From Spirochaetota bacterium (lineage in GTDB: Bacteria; Spirochaetota; Brevinematia; DTOW01): a DNA stretch of 14,712 nucleotides. The stretch lies in contig JAPYWX010000021.1 of NCBI GenBank assembly GCA_028276145.1, forward strand, positions 1 through 14,712, given 5' to 3'. Position numbers and translations under genes: made by a program. A model generated the notes under the pieces. The model did no database searches. It was not told the origin of the DNA and saw only the letters and a program-made list of their open reading frames with translations. Below, one piece after another: positions 5,547 through 12,295 of the stretch; position 1 is the stretch's first letter, and every line of letters begins with the position of its first letter.

Positions 5547-7728
5547 TCATAAAGATGTAGCCACTGTAAGGTGGAACTTGCCACGATGTACTGGTATCAG
5601 TAATGTTTGTAGTATTTGTACCGCTACTCGTGTAAGGGTCTACAACAATTGTCCATGTACCAGTCTCAAAGAACGGATAAACTGTCTGGGTAGAACCGCT
5701 AAAATTAGCAACAACAACGAATTTGTTATCACTCAAATTACCGTTATAATTCAGTGCATAAACAATATGTTTACTAGTACTCCAATTAAAATTAGCTGAA
5801 TTCCACTCATTACCCCACTTAAAGAGCCCAACTGATGCAGGATCTGGATGTGTTAACCTCAACGCTGGGTGACTCTTCCTTAAGTTTATAAGCCCAGAGT
5901 AGTATTCATAAATATTTGTATTCGCTGTGAGCCAAGACCAATCTATATTACCATTTGTTTCACTGGTATTCTGTCCTATTCTAGGTCTTACAAATTCTTG
6001 ACCTGACATTATCATAGGTATACCCATAGAAGTAAAGAGCACTATCGCACCAAGTTTTGAAGCATTAGTAGCATCCGTAATTGTAAGTCCACTATAAGTT
6101 ACAAGTTCAGTATAAACAGAATTCTCATCGTGTGATTCAAAGTAATTTACACCTTCAAGAGGTGAAGCAAAATTACCGCTATCCTTATCGTAATATATCA
6201 TCCTACCAACTCTACCAACATTATCATACAATTCTCCCTCAAATGTCCCCCTCCTTAACATTGCTTTCATTTTGTCATGAAAAACCTGTTCCCACTGTGC
6301 TATTCCTGTACCTTTGAAATCAGTAGAGTTAGGTAATTGCTCAGCTATCCATATCTTGTTCGGATACTGAGACCTCAAAAGGTTTATCACCTCTATGAGT
6401 GCTGGTCTAGCATTCTTGTAAGGATTACCCCCTTCCATAGCATAAGTGCCATCAAATCTAAACCCATCTATATGAAATTCTTCTATGTAATACTTTAGTG
6501 TATCATAAATAAGTTTTTTAGCCATTGTCTTCCAAACAGCAAACTTATTACCCCAAGGTGAAGAATCATCAGACGATGTTTCAAGATTTCCATCACCATC
6601 AAAATCAAAATAATACTTATTATCTATTGACCAAAGATAGTTATTACCGTTTCCTGTATGATTGAATACAACATCAAGTATTACAGCTATACCTACTTTG
6701 TGTAATTCATTAACCAGAGTCTTCAAATCTTGGATTGTGCCATAATCGCTATGTATAGCCATAAACAATGTAGGATTGTACCCCCAAGTGTAGCCAGAAT
6801 AGAATTCCTGTACATGTATTGGCATAAGCTCTATAGCATTTATACCTAAGTGTAGTAGATAATTAGTTTTCTCTAAAATACCCAAGAATTTACCTCTGTT
6901 CGCTACTGAAACAGTTGGATCATTCTTCGTAAAACTCCATGTATGGAGTTCGTATATAACTAAATTGCTTGGATGAGGTGGAGTATAACTACTATCTTCC
7001 CAACTGAAAGTTGGCAAATTGGTAAAAACTGTGTTAAAACCTCCGTAGCCATCATTAGCAATCATCTTTGAGTAAGGGTCAGCAACCCAAGTTGAGCCAT
7101 TTATTACATACTTATACTTCTTACCATTAACACTACTAAGTGGTAACGAGGTTACCCAAATAGGCACATTTTCACCGAATATTGTCGTATAAAATTTTGT
7201 CATAGGGTTAGCCGTAGTACTCCAAGAGTTAAATTCTCCTGCTATTGAAACAGAGCTAGCCGAAGGAGCAAAAAGGTAGAAGTAAACATTTCCATCGTTT
7301 GACACAACAGCACCTAATGTCGGTGGTGCAGGATAGAGAATCTCTATTCTAAAACTAATACTATTAGTCGTACTTACATTCCCTGAGGTATCAACAGCAT
7401 AAACTTTTACACTATGGCTACCAGTAGACAATGTTACATTAGTACTCCAAGTACTTGCAGTACCAACCAGACTGAAAGAACTACTGTCTATCGATATATA
7501 AACTTCTTTTATTCCCTTATTATCGCTAGCAGTACCACTTATTGTGACATTTGTTGTGGTAGTATTTGTACTAACAAACAAAATTTGTCCGTTTGTAGGT
7601 GAAGTTATACTTACTGTTGGTGAATTTGTGTCATTTTCCCCTTGTGGTGTCTGTGGATTTTGGGAGCAGAAAGAGAGTGAAACAACAAGCAAAGTAAGCA
7701 AAATCAAAAACAAAATATTTCTACCCAT
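5542..7728 (-). CDS. Secreted GH13 (alpha-amylase family) enzyme with Ig-like and CBM48-type domains, putative lipoprotein
   Basis: 728 residues from the ATG at 7728, chosen because GGAGG lies 6 bases upstream; the frame stays open to a TTG at 7740. The N-terminus is a signal peptide ending LSFC (Cys21), a relaxed lipobox, then a Pro/Gln/Asn/Thr-rich linker. An Ig-like domain follows (about 37-130), then a CBM48/isoamylase-N-like domain (about 145-240, with SVSIAGEFNSW). The GH13 barrel spans about 255-620: region I DVVFNH (352-357), region II GFRFD with nucleophile Asp426, region III IWIAEQ with acid/base Glu463, region IV NYFESHD with Asp534. The full catalytic triad is present. A C-terminal beta domain completes it. 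Substrate is an alpha-glucan. Domain order suggests a pullulanase-, branching-enzyme- or glycogen-debranching-like enzyme, which I cannot separate by eye. It has its own promoter and is followed by palindromic repeats, so it is monocistronic. Confidence 0.92.
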   Translation of the reverse strand: MGRNILFLILLTLLVVSLSFCSQNPQTPQGENDTNSPTVSITSPTNGQILFVSTNTTTTNVTISGTASDNKGIKEVYISIDSSSFSLVGTASTWSTNVTLSTGSHSVKVYAVDTSGNVSTTNSISFRIEILYPAPPTLGAVVSNDGNVYFYLFAPSASSVSIAGEFNSWSTTANPMTKFYTTIFGENVPIWVTSLPLSSVNGKKYKYVINGSTWVADPYSKMIANDGYGGFNTVFTNLPTFSWEDSSYTPPHPSNLVIYELHTWSFTKNDPTVSVANRGKFLGILEKTNYLLHLGINAIELMPIHVQEFYSGYTWGYNPTLFMAIHSDYGTIQDLKTLVNELHKVGIAVILDVVFNHTGNGNNYLWSIDNKYYFDFDGDGNLETSSDDSSPWGNKFAVWKTMAKKLIYDTLKYYIEEFHIDGFRFDGTYAMEGGNPYKNARPALIEVINLLRSQYPNKIWIAEQLPNSTDFKGTGIAQWEQVFHDKMKAMLRRGTFEGELYDNVGRVGRMIYYDKDSGNFASPLEGVNYFESHDENSVYTELVTYSGLTITDATNASKLGAIVLFTSMGIPMIMSGQEFVRPRIGQNTSETNGNIDWSWLTANTNIYEYYSGLINLRKSHPALRLTHPDPASVGLFKWGNEWNSANFNWSTSKHIVYALNYNGNLSDNKFVVVANFSGSTQTVYPFFETGTWTIVVDPYTSSGTNTTNITDTSTSWQVPPYSGYIFMK

Positions 7729-7745
7729 AAAAGCCTCCAACGGAT

Positions 7746-7774
7746 ATTGTAAAAAAATTATTTAAGTTATTCAA
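7746..7774 (-). promoter_or_regulatory. Sigma-70-type promoter of the GH13 gene
   Basis: On the minus strand TTGAAT (7769-7774), 17 bases, TACAAT (7746-7751). A start near 7739 gives a leader of about a dozen bases containing GGAGG before the ATG at 7728. This is one of the best promoter matches in the window. Confidence 0.65.
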
Positions 7775-7780
7775 ATTTAA

Positions 7781-7801
7781 CAGGGAGGCAGAGCCTCACT
7801 G
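7781..7801 (-). terminator. Hairpin after the thioesterase gene
   Basis: Arms 7781-7789 and 7793-7801 pair at 8 of 9 positions (core GAGGC-AGA-GCCTC). It lies between the stop of the aminotransferase-argB-thioesterase operon (7820) and the GH13 promoter, so it probably separates the two transcription units. The T-run (around 7752-7758) is some 25 bases downstream. Confidence 0.55.
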
Positions 7802-7819
7802 CTAGAAAAATTAAAAACT

Positions 7820-8281
7820 CTAAACTTTCAAGGTCCTCTTTACATCCTCAACGAAGGATTTATATTCCTCCGTCTCGCTTATTTTTACAGCTTCTCTAAA
7901 GAACTCGGGCATTTTGACAACCTTGCCACTTTTAGCATCCATAAAAACAAGGTCTGTTAACCCCACAAAAACTAACTCTCTACCATTTTCAGAAGTTCTA
8001 TAGATTTTATAACCTATTCTTATCTTAGTCAAAGTGGCTTCCATAAGAGCACTTTGAACGATTATTTCGTCATCGTAATAAGAAGGCTTCAAATACTTAC
8101 CAACAACATAAACAACAGGAAGAATATATCCTTTGCTTTCAAGTTCTTTGTAGGTAATTCCACATTCTCTTATAAGGTTAGTCCTTCCTACCTCCATCCA
8201 CACTAGGTAATTAGCATAGTAAACAACTCCCATCTGGTCAGTTTCAGAATACCTCACCCTTAAGGTAGTTTCGTTAATCAT
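7820..8281 (-). CDS. Acyl-CoA thioesterase, YbgC/4-hydroxybenzoyl-CoA thioesterase family
   Basis: A 153-residue hotdog-fold protein. Family members hydrolyse acyl-CoA thioesters as tetramers in the cytoplasm; YbgC-like members prefer short-chain or 4-hydroxybenzoyl-type substrates, and the substrate here cannot be told. The signature RVRYSETDQMGVVYYANYL (8-26) carries the catalytic Asp15, and the following WMEVGRTNLIRECGITYKEL is equally typical. Length matches the family. The start at 8281 has GGAG 8-11 bases upstream. It lies 10 bases after argB, so it is the third gene of an operon. In many bacteria ybgC accompanies tol-pal; no tol-pal gene is present here, so an envelope role is not supported by context. 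Confidence 0.9.
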   Translation of the reverse strand: MINETTLRVRYSETDQMGVVYYANYLVWMEVGRTNLIRECGITYKELESKGYILPVVYVVGKYLKPSYYDDEIIVQSALMEATLTKIRIGYKIYRTSENGRELVFVGLTDLVFMDAKSGKVVKMPEFFREAVKISETEEYKSFVEDVKRTLKV

Positions 8282-8291
8282 AAAGTATCTC

Positions 8292-9143
8292 CTACAGAGT
8301 TATTTGTGTACCGATACCTTCATCAGTGAATAACTCTATAAGTAACGAATGCGGAATTGTACCGTTTATTATGTGCACCTTATTAACACCTCTTTCTATT
8401 GCTCTGATTATTGAAGTCAACTTTGGTATCATGCCACCCGTAGCAATACCTGAATCTATCAAATTCTGTAGCTCCTTGACGGTTATAGAAGAAATCAATG
8501 AATTCTTATCGTTTATGTCTCTATATATCCCATCGACGTCAGTAAGGTATATTAACTTTTCAGCTTTTAGGCTAACTGCTATCTCAGCAACAACATCATC
8601 AGCATTGATGTTATAGGAATTTCCGTCATCATCCACCCCTAGAGGCGATATAACAGGTATATATCCATCCTGAATAAGTGAAACGATAAGTTCATTATTT
8701 ATCTTTTCAACCTGTCCAACAAAACCTATGTCAATATCCTTATAGAGTTTTTTCTTTGCTTTGATAGTAAAATTATCTTTACCAGAAATACCTACTGCTT
8801 TACCACCGTTTTTTATTATATTCGTTACGATTTCTTTGTTAACTACTCCACTAAGTACCATCTCAACTATCTCGACTGTCTCAGAATCAGTTACCCTGTG
8901 CCCTTCCACAAACTGAGGTTTCTTACCTAGCTTCTCCATCAGTTCTGAAATTCTCTTACCACCTCCATGAACTATAACAGGATGCATTCCTAAGTGCTTA
9001 AGAAGAACAACATCTTTAGCAAAGGAAACTTTAAGGTCTTCTTTAATCATCGCACTACCGCCATACTTTATGACTATTATACTACCCTTAAAATTAATAA
9101 TATACGGTAGTGCTTCTATTAGAACTTCTACTTTTCCCCTCAT
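8292..9143 (-). CDS. argB: Acetylglutamate kinase
   Basis: Phosphorylates N-acetyl-L-glutamate with ATP, the second step of arginine/ornithine synthesis, in the cytoplasm. At 283 residues it is close to the usual 290-300. Amino-acid-kinase motifs: VIKYGGSAM with Lys26, VIVHGGGKRISE (57-68), FVEGHRVTDSETVEIVEMVLSG (Arg83 contacts substrate in the family), SYNINADDVVAEIA (176-189), TDVDGIY, and TGGMIPK ending at Lys241. The N-terminal helix before the first strand (KVEVLIEALPYI) resembles that of Thermotoga maritima ArgB, an arginine-inhibited hexamer, so feedback inhibition is likely. Its start codon overlaps the aminotransferase stop as ATGA, implying translational coupling. No other arg genes are in this window. 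Confidence 0.96.
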   Translation of the reverse strand: MRGKVEVLIEALPYIINFKGSIIVIKYGGSAMIKEDLKVSFAKDVVLLKHLGMHPVIVHGGGKRISELMEKLGKKPQFVEGHRVTDSETVEIVEMVLSGVVNKEIVTNIIKNGGKAVGISGKDNFTIKAKKKLYKDIDIGFVGQVEKINNELIVSLIQDGYIPVISPLGVDDDGNSYNINADDVVAEIAVSLKAEKLIYLTDVDGIYRDINDKNSLISSITVKELQNLIDSGIATGGMIPKLTSIIRAIERGVNKVHIINGTIPHSLLIELFTDEGIGTQITL

Positions 9144-10324
9144 AAGCCTTCAAAAAACTCTTTTAATCTCTTTATACCTTCTTTTATGGTTTCCATCGAG
9201 CAAGCAAAGGACAACCTTACATACCTATCATCACCAAAAGCAACCCCCGGAACCAAAGAAAGTAGCTTCTTATCTAGTAATTTCTCGCAGAAATCAACGG
9301 AGTTCTTTATATCACCATTGTAAAACTTTGAAACATCAATAAAGTAATAAAAAGCTCCACTAGGAATATAAGAGCAAATACCCTTTAACTCATTAGCTAT
9401 ATAATCCCTTCTTTCCTTAAACACTGAAAGGCTTTTAACATCTTCCTCGTAATGGTCCAGGAACCCTAAGAAAGCATATTGAACAAGTGAAGAAGTCCCA
9501 GAAGATATATGACTTTGTATTGAATCCATAAGATTGATTATTTCTTTATTAGCGCAGGCATAACCTATTCTCCAACCAGTTACAGAATGAGACTTTGAAA
9601 AACCATTTATGACTATTGTCATATTTTTAGCCTTTTCATCAATTGAAGCAAAACTAATGAAGTCACCTTCATACACAAAGTTCTCATATATTTCATCAGA
9701 AATAACATAAACACCATTAGTATAAGCTATCTCAAAAATTCCTTTTAATACTTGGGCAGGATAAACAGCACCTGTAGGGTTATTCGGTGAATTTACAATT
9801 ATAGCCTTAGTCTTGGCATTTACAAGTTCCCTTAGTTTATTTATGTCAGGTATGAAACCATTTCGGCTATCCGTTTCCAAAATAACAGGCTTAGCACCAA
9901 CAATCTTAACCTGTTCAACATAACTTACCCAATAAGGAGAAATGACTATTACCTCATCGCCATCATTACACAATGCCGCTAAAGCTAGATATATAGCATG
10001 CTTACCACCTATTGTTATTATTACCTCATCTTTAGTATAGTTTATACCATTGTATTTCTGATACTTTCTTGCTATTTCCTCTCTAAGTTCAGGTATACCT
10101 GCAGTAGGCTTATATAGATTAACACCCGGTTTAGATGAATAAAGCTTGAGATTCTCAAGCAACCATCGAGGTGGCAAAAGGTCAGATTCACCAGCTGTCA
10201 TATTTATAACATCCACCCCTCTGCTTTTCAGTTCTTTCGTTTTTGCACTTACTTTGAGTGTTGCCGAAGGTTCTATACTAAGAGCCTTTGAACTCAAAGG
10301 CTTGAAATTACTTACATAAGACAT
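9140..10324 (-). CDS. Class I pyridoxal-phosphate aminotransferase (aspartate aminotransferase type)
   Basis: 394 residues, fold type I PLP enzyme that moves amino groups between an amino acid and a 2-oxoacid. Key residues seen: Trp132 in SPYWVSY (stacks on PLP), Asn182 in SPNNPTG, Asp210 and Tyr213 in SDEIYENF, Schiff-base Lys244 in NGFSKSHSVTGWRIGYA, Arg252 after it, and Arg370 in YVRLSFA (binds the substrate carboxylate). Sequence style (MTAGESDLLPPRWL, NLYKPTAGIPELRE) is that of the I-beta aspartate/prephenate aminotransferases. It is upstream of argB with a 4-base overlap. Glutamate and aspartate metabolism is shared with arginine synthesis, which may explain the pairing, but it lacks class III character and so is not the acetylornithine aminotransferase ArgD. 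The start at 10324 has GAGAGG about 8 bases upstream. Confidence 0.93.
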   Translation of the reverse strand: MSYVSNFKPLSSKALSIEPSATLKVSAKTKELKSRGVDVINMTAGESDLLPPRWLLENLKLYSSKPGVNLYKPTAGIPELREEIARKYQKYNGINYTKDEVIITIGGKHAIYLALAALCNDGDEVIVISPYWVSYVEQVKIVGAKPVILETDSRNGFIPDINKLRELVNAKTKAIIVNSPNNPTGAVYPAQVLKGIFEIAYTNGVYVISDEIYENFVYEGDFISFASIDEKAKNMTIVINGFSKSHSVTGWRIGYACANKEIINLMDSIQSHISSGTSSLVQYAFLGFLDHYEEDVKSLSVFKERRDYIANELKGICSYIPSGAFYYFIDVSKFYNGDIKNSVDFCEKLLDKKLLSLVPGVAFGDDRYVRLSFACSMETIKEGIKRLKEFFEGL

Positions 10325-10415
10325 TGCCTAAACCTCTCATAATACAAATACCAAATTCTAAAAGATACAAAACCATACCCTTCAAGTTAGAAGGACTGTG
10401 TTGAAAAAATCTTTT

Positions 10416-10444
10416 TTAATAGGAAGGAACTATTTTTTTGACAA
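10416..10444 (-). promoter_or_regulatory. Possible sigma-70-type promoter of the aminotransferase-argB-thioesterase operon
   Basis: On the minus strand TTGTCA (10439-10444), 17 bases, TATTAA (10416-10421). This gives a leader of roughly 85 bases before the ATG at 10324. Other weaker combinations exist closer to the gene, so the active start is uncertain. Confidence 0.4.
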
Positions 10445-10458
10445 AACCTTTTAAGAGT

Positions 10459-10481
10459 GCAGAGATGTGTAGCATCTCTGC
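10459..10481. repeat. 9-bp intergenic hairpin
   Basis: GCAGAGATG (10459-10467), loop TGTAG, CATCTCTGC (10473-10481). A perfect stem of unknown role, just upstream of the predicted operon promoter. Confidence 0.6.
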
Positions 10482-10493
10482 AATAAAAATGGG

Positions 10494-10530
10494 GTGCTTA
10501 AAGCACTTTTTTAAAGTGCTTAATAGCACT
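10494..10530. repeat. Two GTGCT...AGCAC palindromes with an alternative joining stem
   Basis: GTGCTTAAAGCAC (10494-10506) and GTGCTTAATAGCAC (10516-10529) belong to the dispersed palindrome family. Between them AAGCACTTT (10501-10509) and AAAGTGCTT (10513-10521) can form a competing perfect 9-bp stem. Confidence 0.7.
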
Positions 10531-10535
10531 ATCTT

Positions 10536-10580
10536 ATTAATTGAAGAGCGTAGAGAGGTGAAAACCTCTCTACAATTAAT
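10536..10580. repeat. Extended hairpin with GAAA loop
   Basis: GTAGAGAGGT (10550-10559), loop GAAA, ACCTCTCTAC (10564-10573) is a perfect 10-bp stem with a GNRA tetraloop on the plus strand. Flanking ATTAATT (10536-10542) and AATTAAT (10574-10580) can add an outer helix across a one-sided bulge. The arm core TAGAGAGG is shared with 3857-3877. Confidence 0.65.
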
Positions 10581-10581
10581 T

Positions 10582-10598
10582 GGGGTGGGCGGGAGGGG
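10582..10598 (+). other. Canonical G-quadruplex motif with single-base loops
   Basis: GGGGTGGGCGGGAGGGG: four runs of at least three G separated by T, C and A. It is a textbook intramolecular G-quadruplex sequence with the shortest possible loops and is striking in AT-rich intergenic DNA. It lies 9 bases from the end of the GAAA-loop stem. Folding is inferred from sequence only. Confidence 0.75.
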
Positions 10599-10612
10599 CT
10601 ACTTAAAATAAT

Positions 10613-10672
10613 GTGCTAATTGACACTTGTAAATAGCACCTGTGCTAAATAGTACCTCGTGATTCATAGCAC
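10613..10672. repeat. Degenerate tandem array of four GTGCT...AGCAC units
   Basis: Units GTGCTAATTGACAC (10613-10626), GTAAATAGCAC (10629-10639, three bases shorter), GTGCTAAATAGTAC (10642-10655) and GTGATTCATAGCAC (10659-10672) are spaced by 2-3 bases. Arrangement and consensus match the intact array at 3903-3947, so this looks like a mutated relative. Confidence 0.65.
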
Positions 10673-10696
10673 CTTCTTATTTTAAATTAAGAAATA

Positions 10697-10738
10697 GGCA
10701 TTAGCCTGTTGAATTTTTCAACAAAACTGGCTAAAGCC
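10697..10738 (-). terminator. Nested hairpin downstream of the VWA-like gene
   Basis: Outer arms GGCATTAGCC (10697-10706) and GGCTAAAGCC (10729-10738) pair at 9 of 10 positions around an inner stem GTTGAA-TTT-TTCAAC (10708-10722). On the minus strand it lies 21 bases after the stop of the VWA-like gene and is followed by a T-rich stretch, consistent with transcript termination. Confidence 0.5.
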
Positions 10739-10759
10739 GTTTTTTACAAATAAAAAACA

Positions 10760-12193
10760 CTACCTAAAAACCCACTTTATAGCAAGTAAAGAAACAATAA
10801 CTAGCATCAAAATCCACCACTGAGAAATATTTTCTTCTTTAGCCACAATGGTAGGCACTCTAGGCTTATAATTAGTTTTCTCCCAATTTTGTAAATCTCT
10901 CAAGAGAACCACTTTACCCTGTGGTATAATTCCACCTTCAAAAGCACTCTCAGAAAGTACCATCTCACTAATTCCTTTGCTACCTTTACCTAAAACGAAT
11001 TTAAGAATATTCCCGTAAATGTCCTCAGAAAAAGAGTAAACAACCCCCTCTTTAGCAAGTTGCTTATCAAATTTACTTATATTTCTTAGCATGATAACCA
11101 AGAACTCAACACCTTTGTACCGGAAATACACTGAATATCCATCTCTATCTAGAGTTTCAATATTGTCAAGCTCAACGACAGGATACTGATACCTAAATGC
11201 CAAATCGACTACCCCTTCATACCCTTTCACAAGCTCAAAAATCTCTTTTTCACTTAAGTAAAGAAAAGAAGAAGTAGAAACCTTAGGATTTTGTACAGTA
11301 GATACTCTAAATATTTTCTTCACAAAAGACTCATCAGGAGAAACAACAACAACCCTACCACCCATCTCAGTAATATCCACCAAGTCATCTAGCTTAACAT
11401 CACCACTAGGATAACCAACAATTAACCCTTTGAATTTTTTGTCAAAATAGAAATTTGTTGATTTTGTTACTTTCAAAAAGTATTCACATCTAAGTGAATA
11501 AGCCTTAATAACCTGACTAAGCCTAGAAAAATCAGGATTTAAATCAAACCACAAAACCCCTATGTCAGAGTATAGCTTCGTTTTCAAAGCTATATTAGTA
11601 CTAACAGATTGAATAAAAACTTCTTCAGGTAAAGAAGTAACAGGAATAATGTAATTAGTTGAAATGTTCTTAGGTTGATACAAAACTTTATTGTTTCCGT
11701 ATATCTTTATTGCGCTTTTGGCTAATAGCTCAATGTTTAAATACTCTATCTGAGAAATATTAGTAAAGTATATTTTCTTAATCAGGTGATTTGTTTTTAC
11801 AACTGTAGAAACAGGTACAAAAACCGTATTTTCTGAAACTATGTTTGTCGGAATATCAAAAAGAAAATCCGAAACAATGATATTAAGTTTATTTGTTTCA
11901 AAATTTTTAAAATCCCTATCGGGATTGTTAAAAGGATAACCGAAGAACCTCACACTGTCAGGCTTAACTTGAGAAACGATCTCCTTAACATCTTGCATTT
12001 TACCTTTCATGCTCTGAGAACTGTCAATCCACAGTACTGTTTCAATAGGCTCACTACCAACAATGTTATACTTAAATGTTAGAGGAATAGCCACAAGAAA
12101 CATTATGAAAATAACAGCTGAATAGATATACTCCCTTCTCAAAAGTAGAAAAACCAATGCCAAAATCCCAACTACCAGTGCTACGAAAAACAT
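10760..12193 (-). CDS. Membrane protein with VWA-type MIDAS motif (BatA-like layout), function unknown
   Basis: 477 residues. Two hydrophobic segments at the N-terminus (about 2-18 and 24-40), then ETVLWIDSSQSMKGK, whose D57-S59-S61 forms the metal-ion-dependent adhesion site signature of von Willebrand A domains. A large extracytoplasmic-looking region follows, containing a GGRVVVVSPDESF segment, and a single C-terminal transmembrane helix (about 458-475). This layout resembles BatA/YfbK-type or double-transmembrane-domain proteins that often sit with MoxR AAA+ ATPases; no moxR is in this window, so the gene is an orphan here. The frame is closed by a stop 12 bases upstream, so 12193 is the earliest start. 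No ribosome site precedes it, but a 7-codon frame ends TAATG on its start codon. It is divergent from fliH. Confidence 0.75.
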   Translation of the reverse strand: MFFVALVVGILALVFLLLRREYIYSAVIFIMFLVAIPLTFKYNIVGSEPIETVLWIDSSQSMKGKMQDVKEIVSQVKPDSVRFFGYPFNNPDRDFKNFETNKLNIIVSDFLFDIPTNIVSENTVFVPVSTVVKTNHLIKKIYFTNISQIEYLNIELLAKSAIKIYGNNKVLYQPKNISTNYIIPVTSLPEEVFIQSVSTNIALKTKLYSDIGVLWFDLNPDFSRLSQVIKAYSLRCEYFLKVTKSTNFYFDKKFKGLIVGYPSGDVKLDDLVDITEMGGRVVVVSPDESFVKKIFRVSTVQNPKVSTSSFLYLSEKEIFELVKGYEGVVDLAFRYQYPVVELDNIETLDRDGYSVYFRYKGVEFLVIMLRNISKFDKQLAKEGVVYSFSEDIYGNILKFVLGKGSKGISEMVLSESAFEGGIIPQGKVVLLRDLQNWEKTNYKPRVPTIVAKEENISQWWILMLVIVSLLAIKWVFR

Positions 12194-12216
12194 TAGAACA
12201 TGTTAATCAAAAACAT
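12193..12216 (-). other. Possible 7-codon leader ORF coupled to the VWA-like gene
   Basis: ATG at 12216 reads MFLINMF then TAA, whose last A is the first base of the next gene's ATG (TAATG). AGGTGA, a good anti-SD match, lies about 9 bases upstream, while the VWA-like gene has no site of its own. Translation restart is plausible. It is very short, so chance is possible. Confidence 0.35.
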
Positions 12217-12259
12217 CGTTATGTTTCACCTTATAGCAAGATATAGAAATCAGTAATCT

Positions 12260-12288
12260 TTGACTAACGGCATCCGATTTTATAGAAT
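12260..12288 (+). promoter_or_regulatory. Near-consensus sigma-70 promoter directly before fliH
   Basis: TTGACT (12260-12265), 17 bases, TAGAAT (12283-12288). Transcription should start 6-8 bases later, at about 12295-12296, which is the fliH start codon itself. This predicts a leaderless message. Confidence 0.6.
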
Positions 12289-12295
12289 ATAGTAC

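Larger units (their letters stand above)
10325..10759. other. 435-bp non-coding region rich in palindromes, with a G-quadruplex motif
   Basis: Lies upstream of the aminotransferase operon and downstream of the VWA-like gene, both on the minus strand. From left to right it holds an operon promoter (10416-10444), a 9-bp hairpin (10459-10481), two GTGCT/AGCAC palindromes (10494-10529), a 10-bp hairpin with a GAAA loop (10550-10573), a G-quadruplex motif (10582-10598), a decayed tandem palindrome array (10613-10672) and a nested hairpin (10697-10738). A 40-codon frame at 10489-10611 has no ribosome site and crosses the palindromes, so it is not called. No tRNA or known riboswitch is recognised. 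Confidence 0.7.

Noticed and set aside
10489..10611. A 40-codon plus-strand ORF in the long intergenic region.
   Set aside because: No ribosome site. It runs through several palindromes and the G-quadruplex, and the predicted peptide has no recognisable features.
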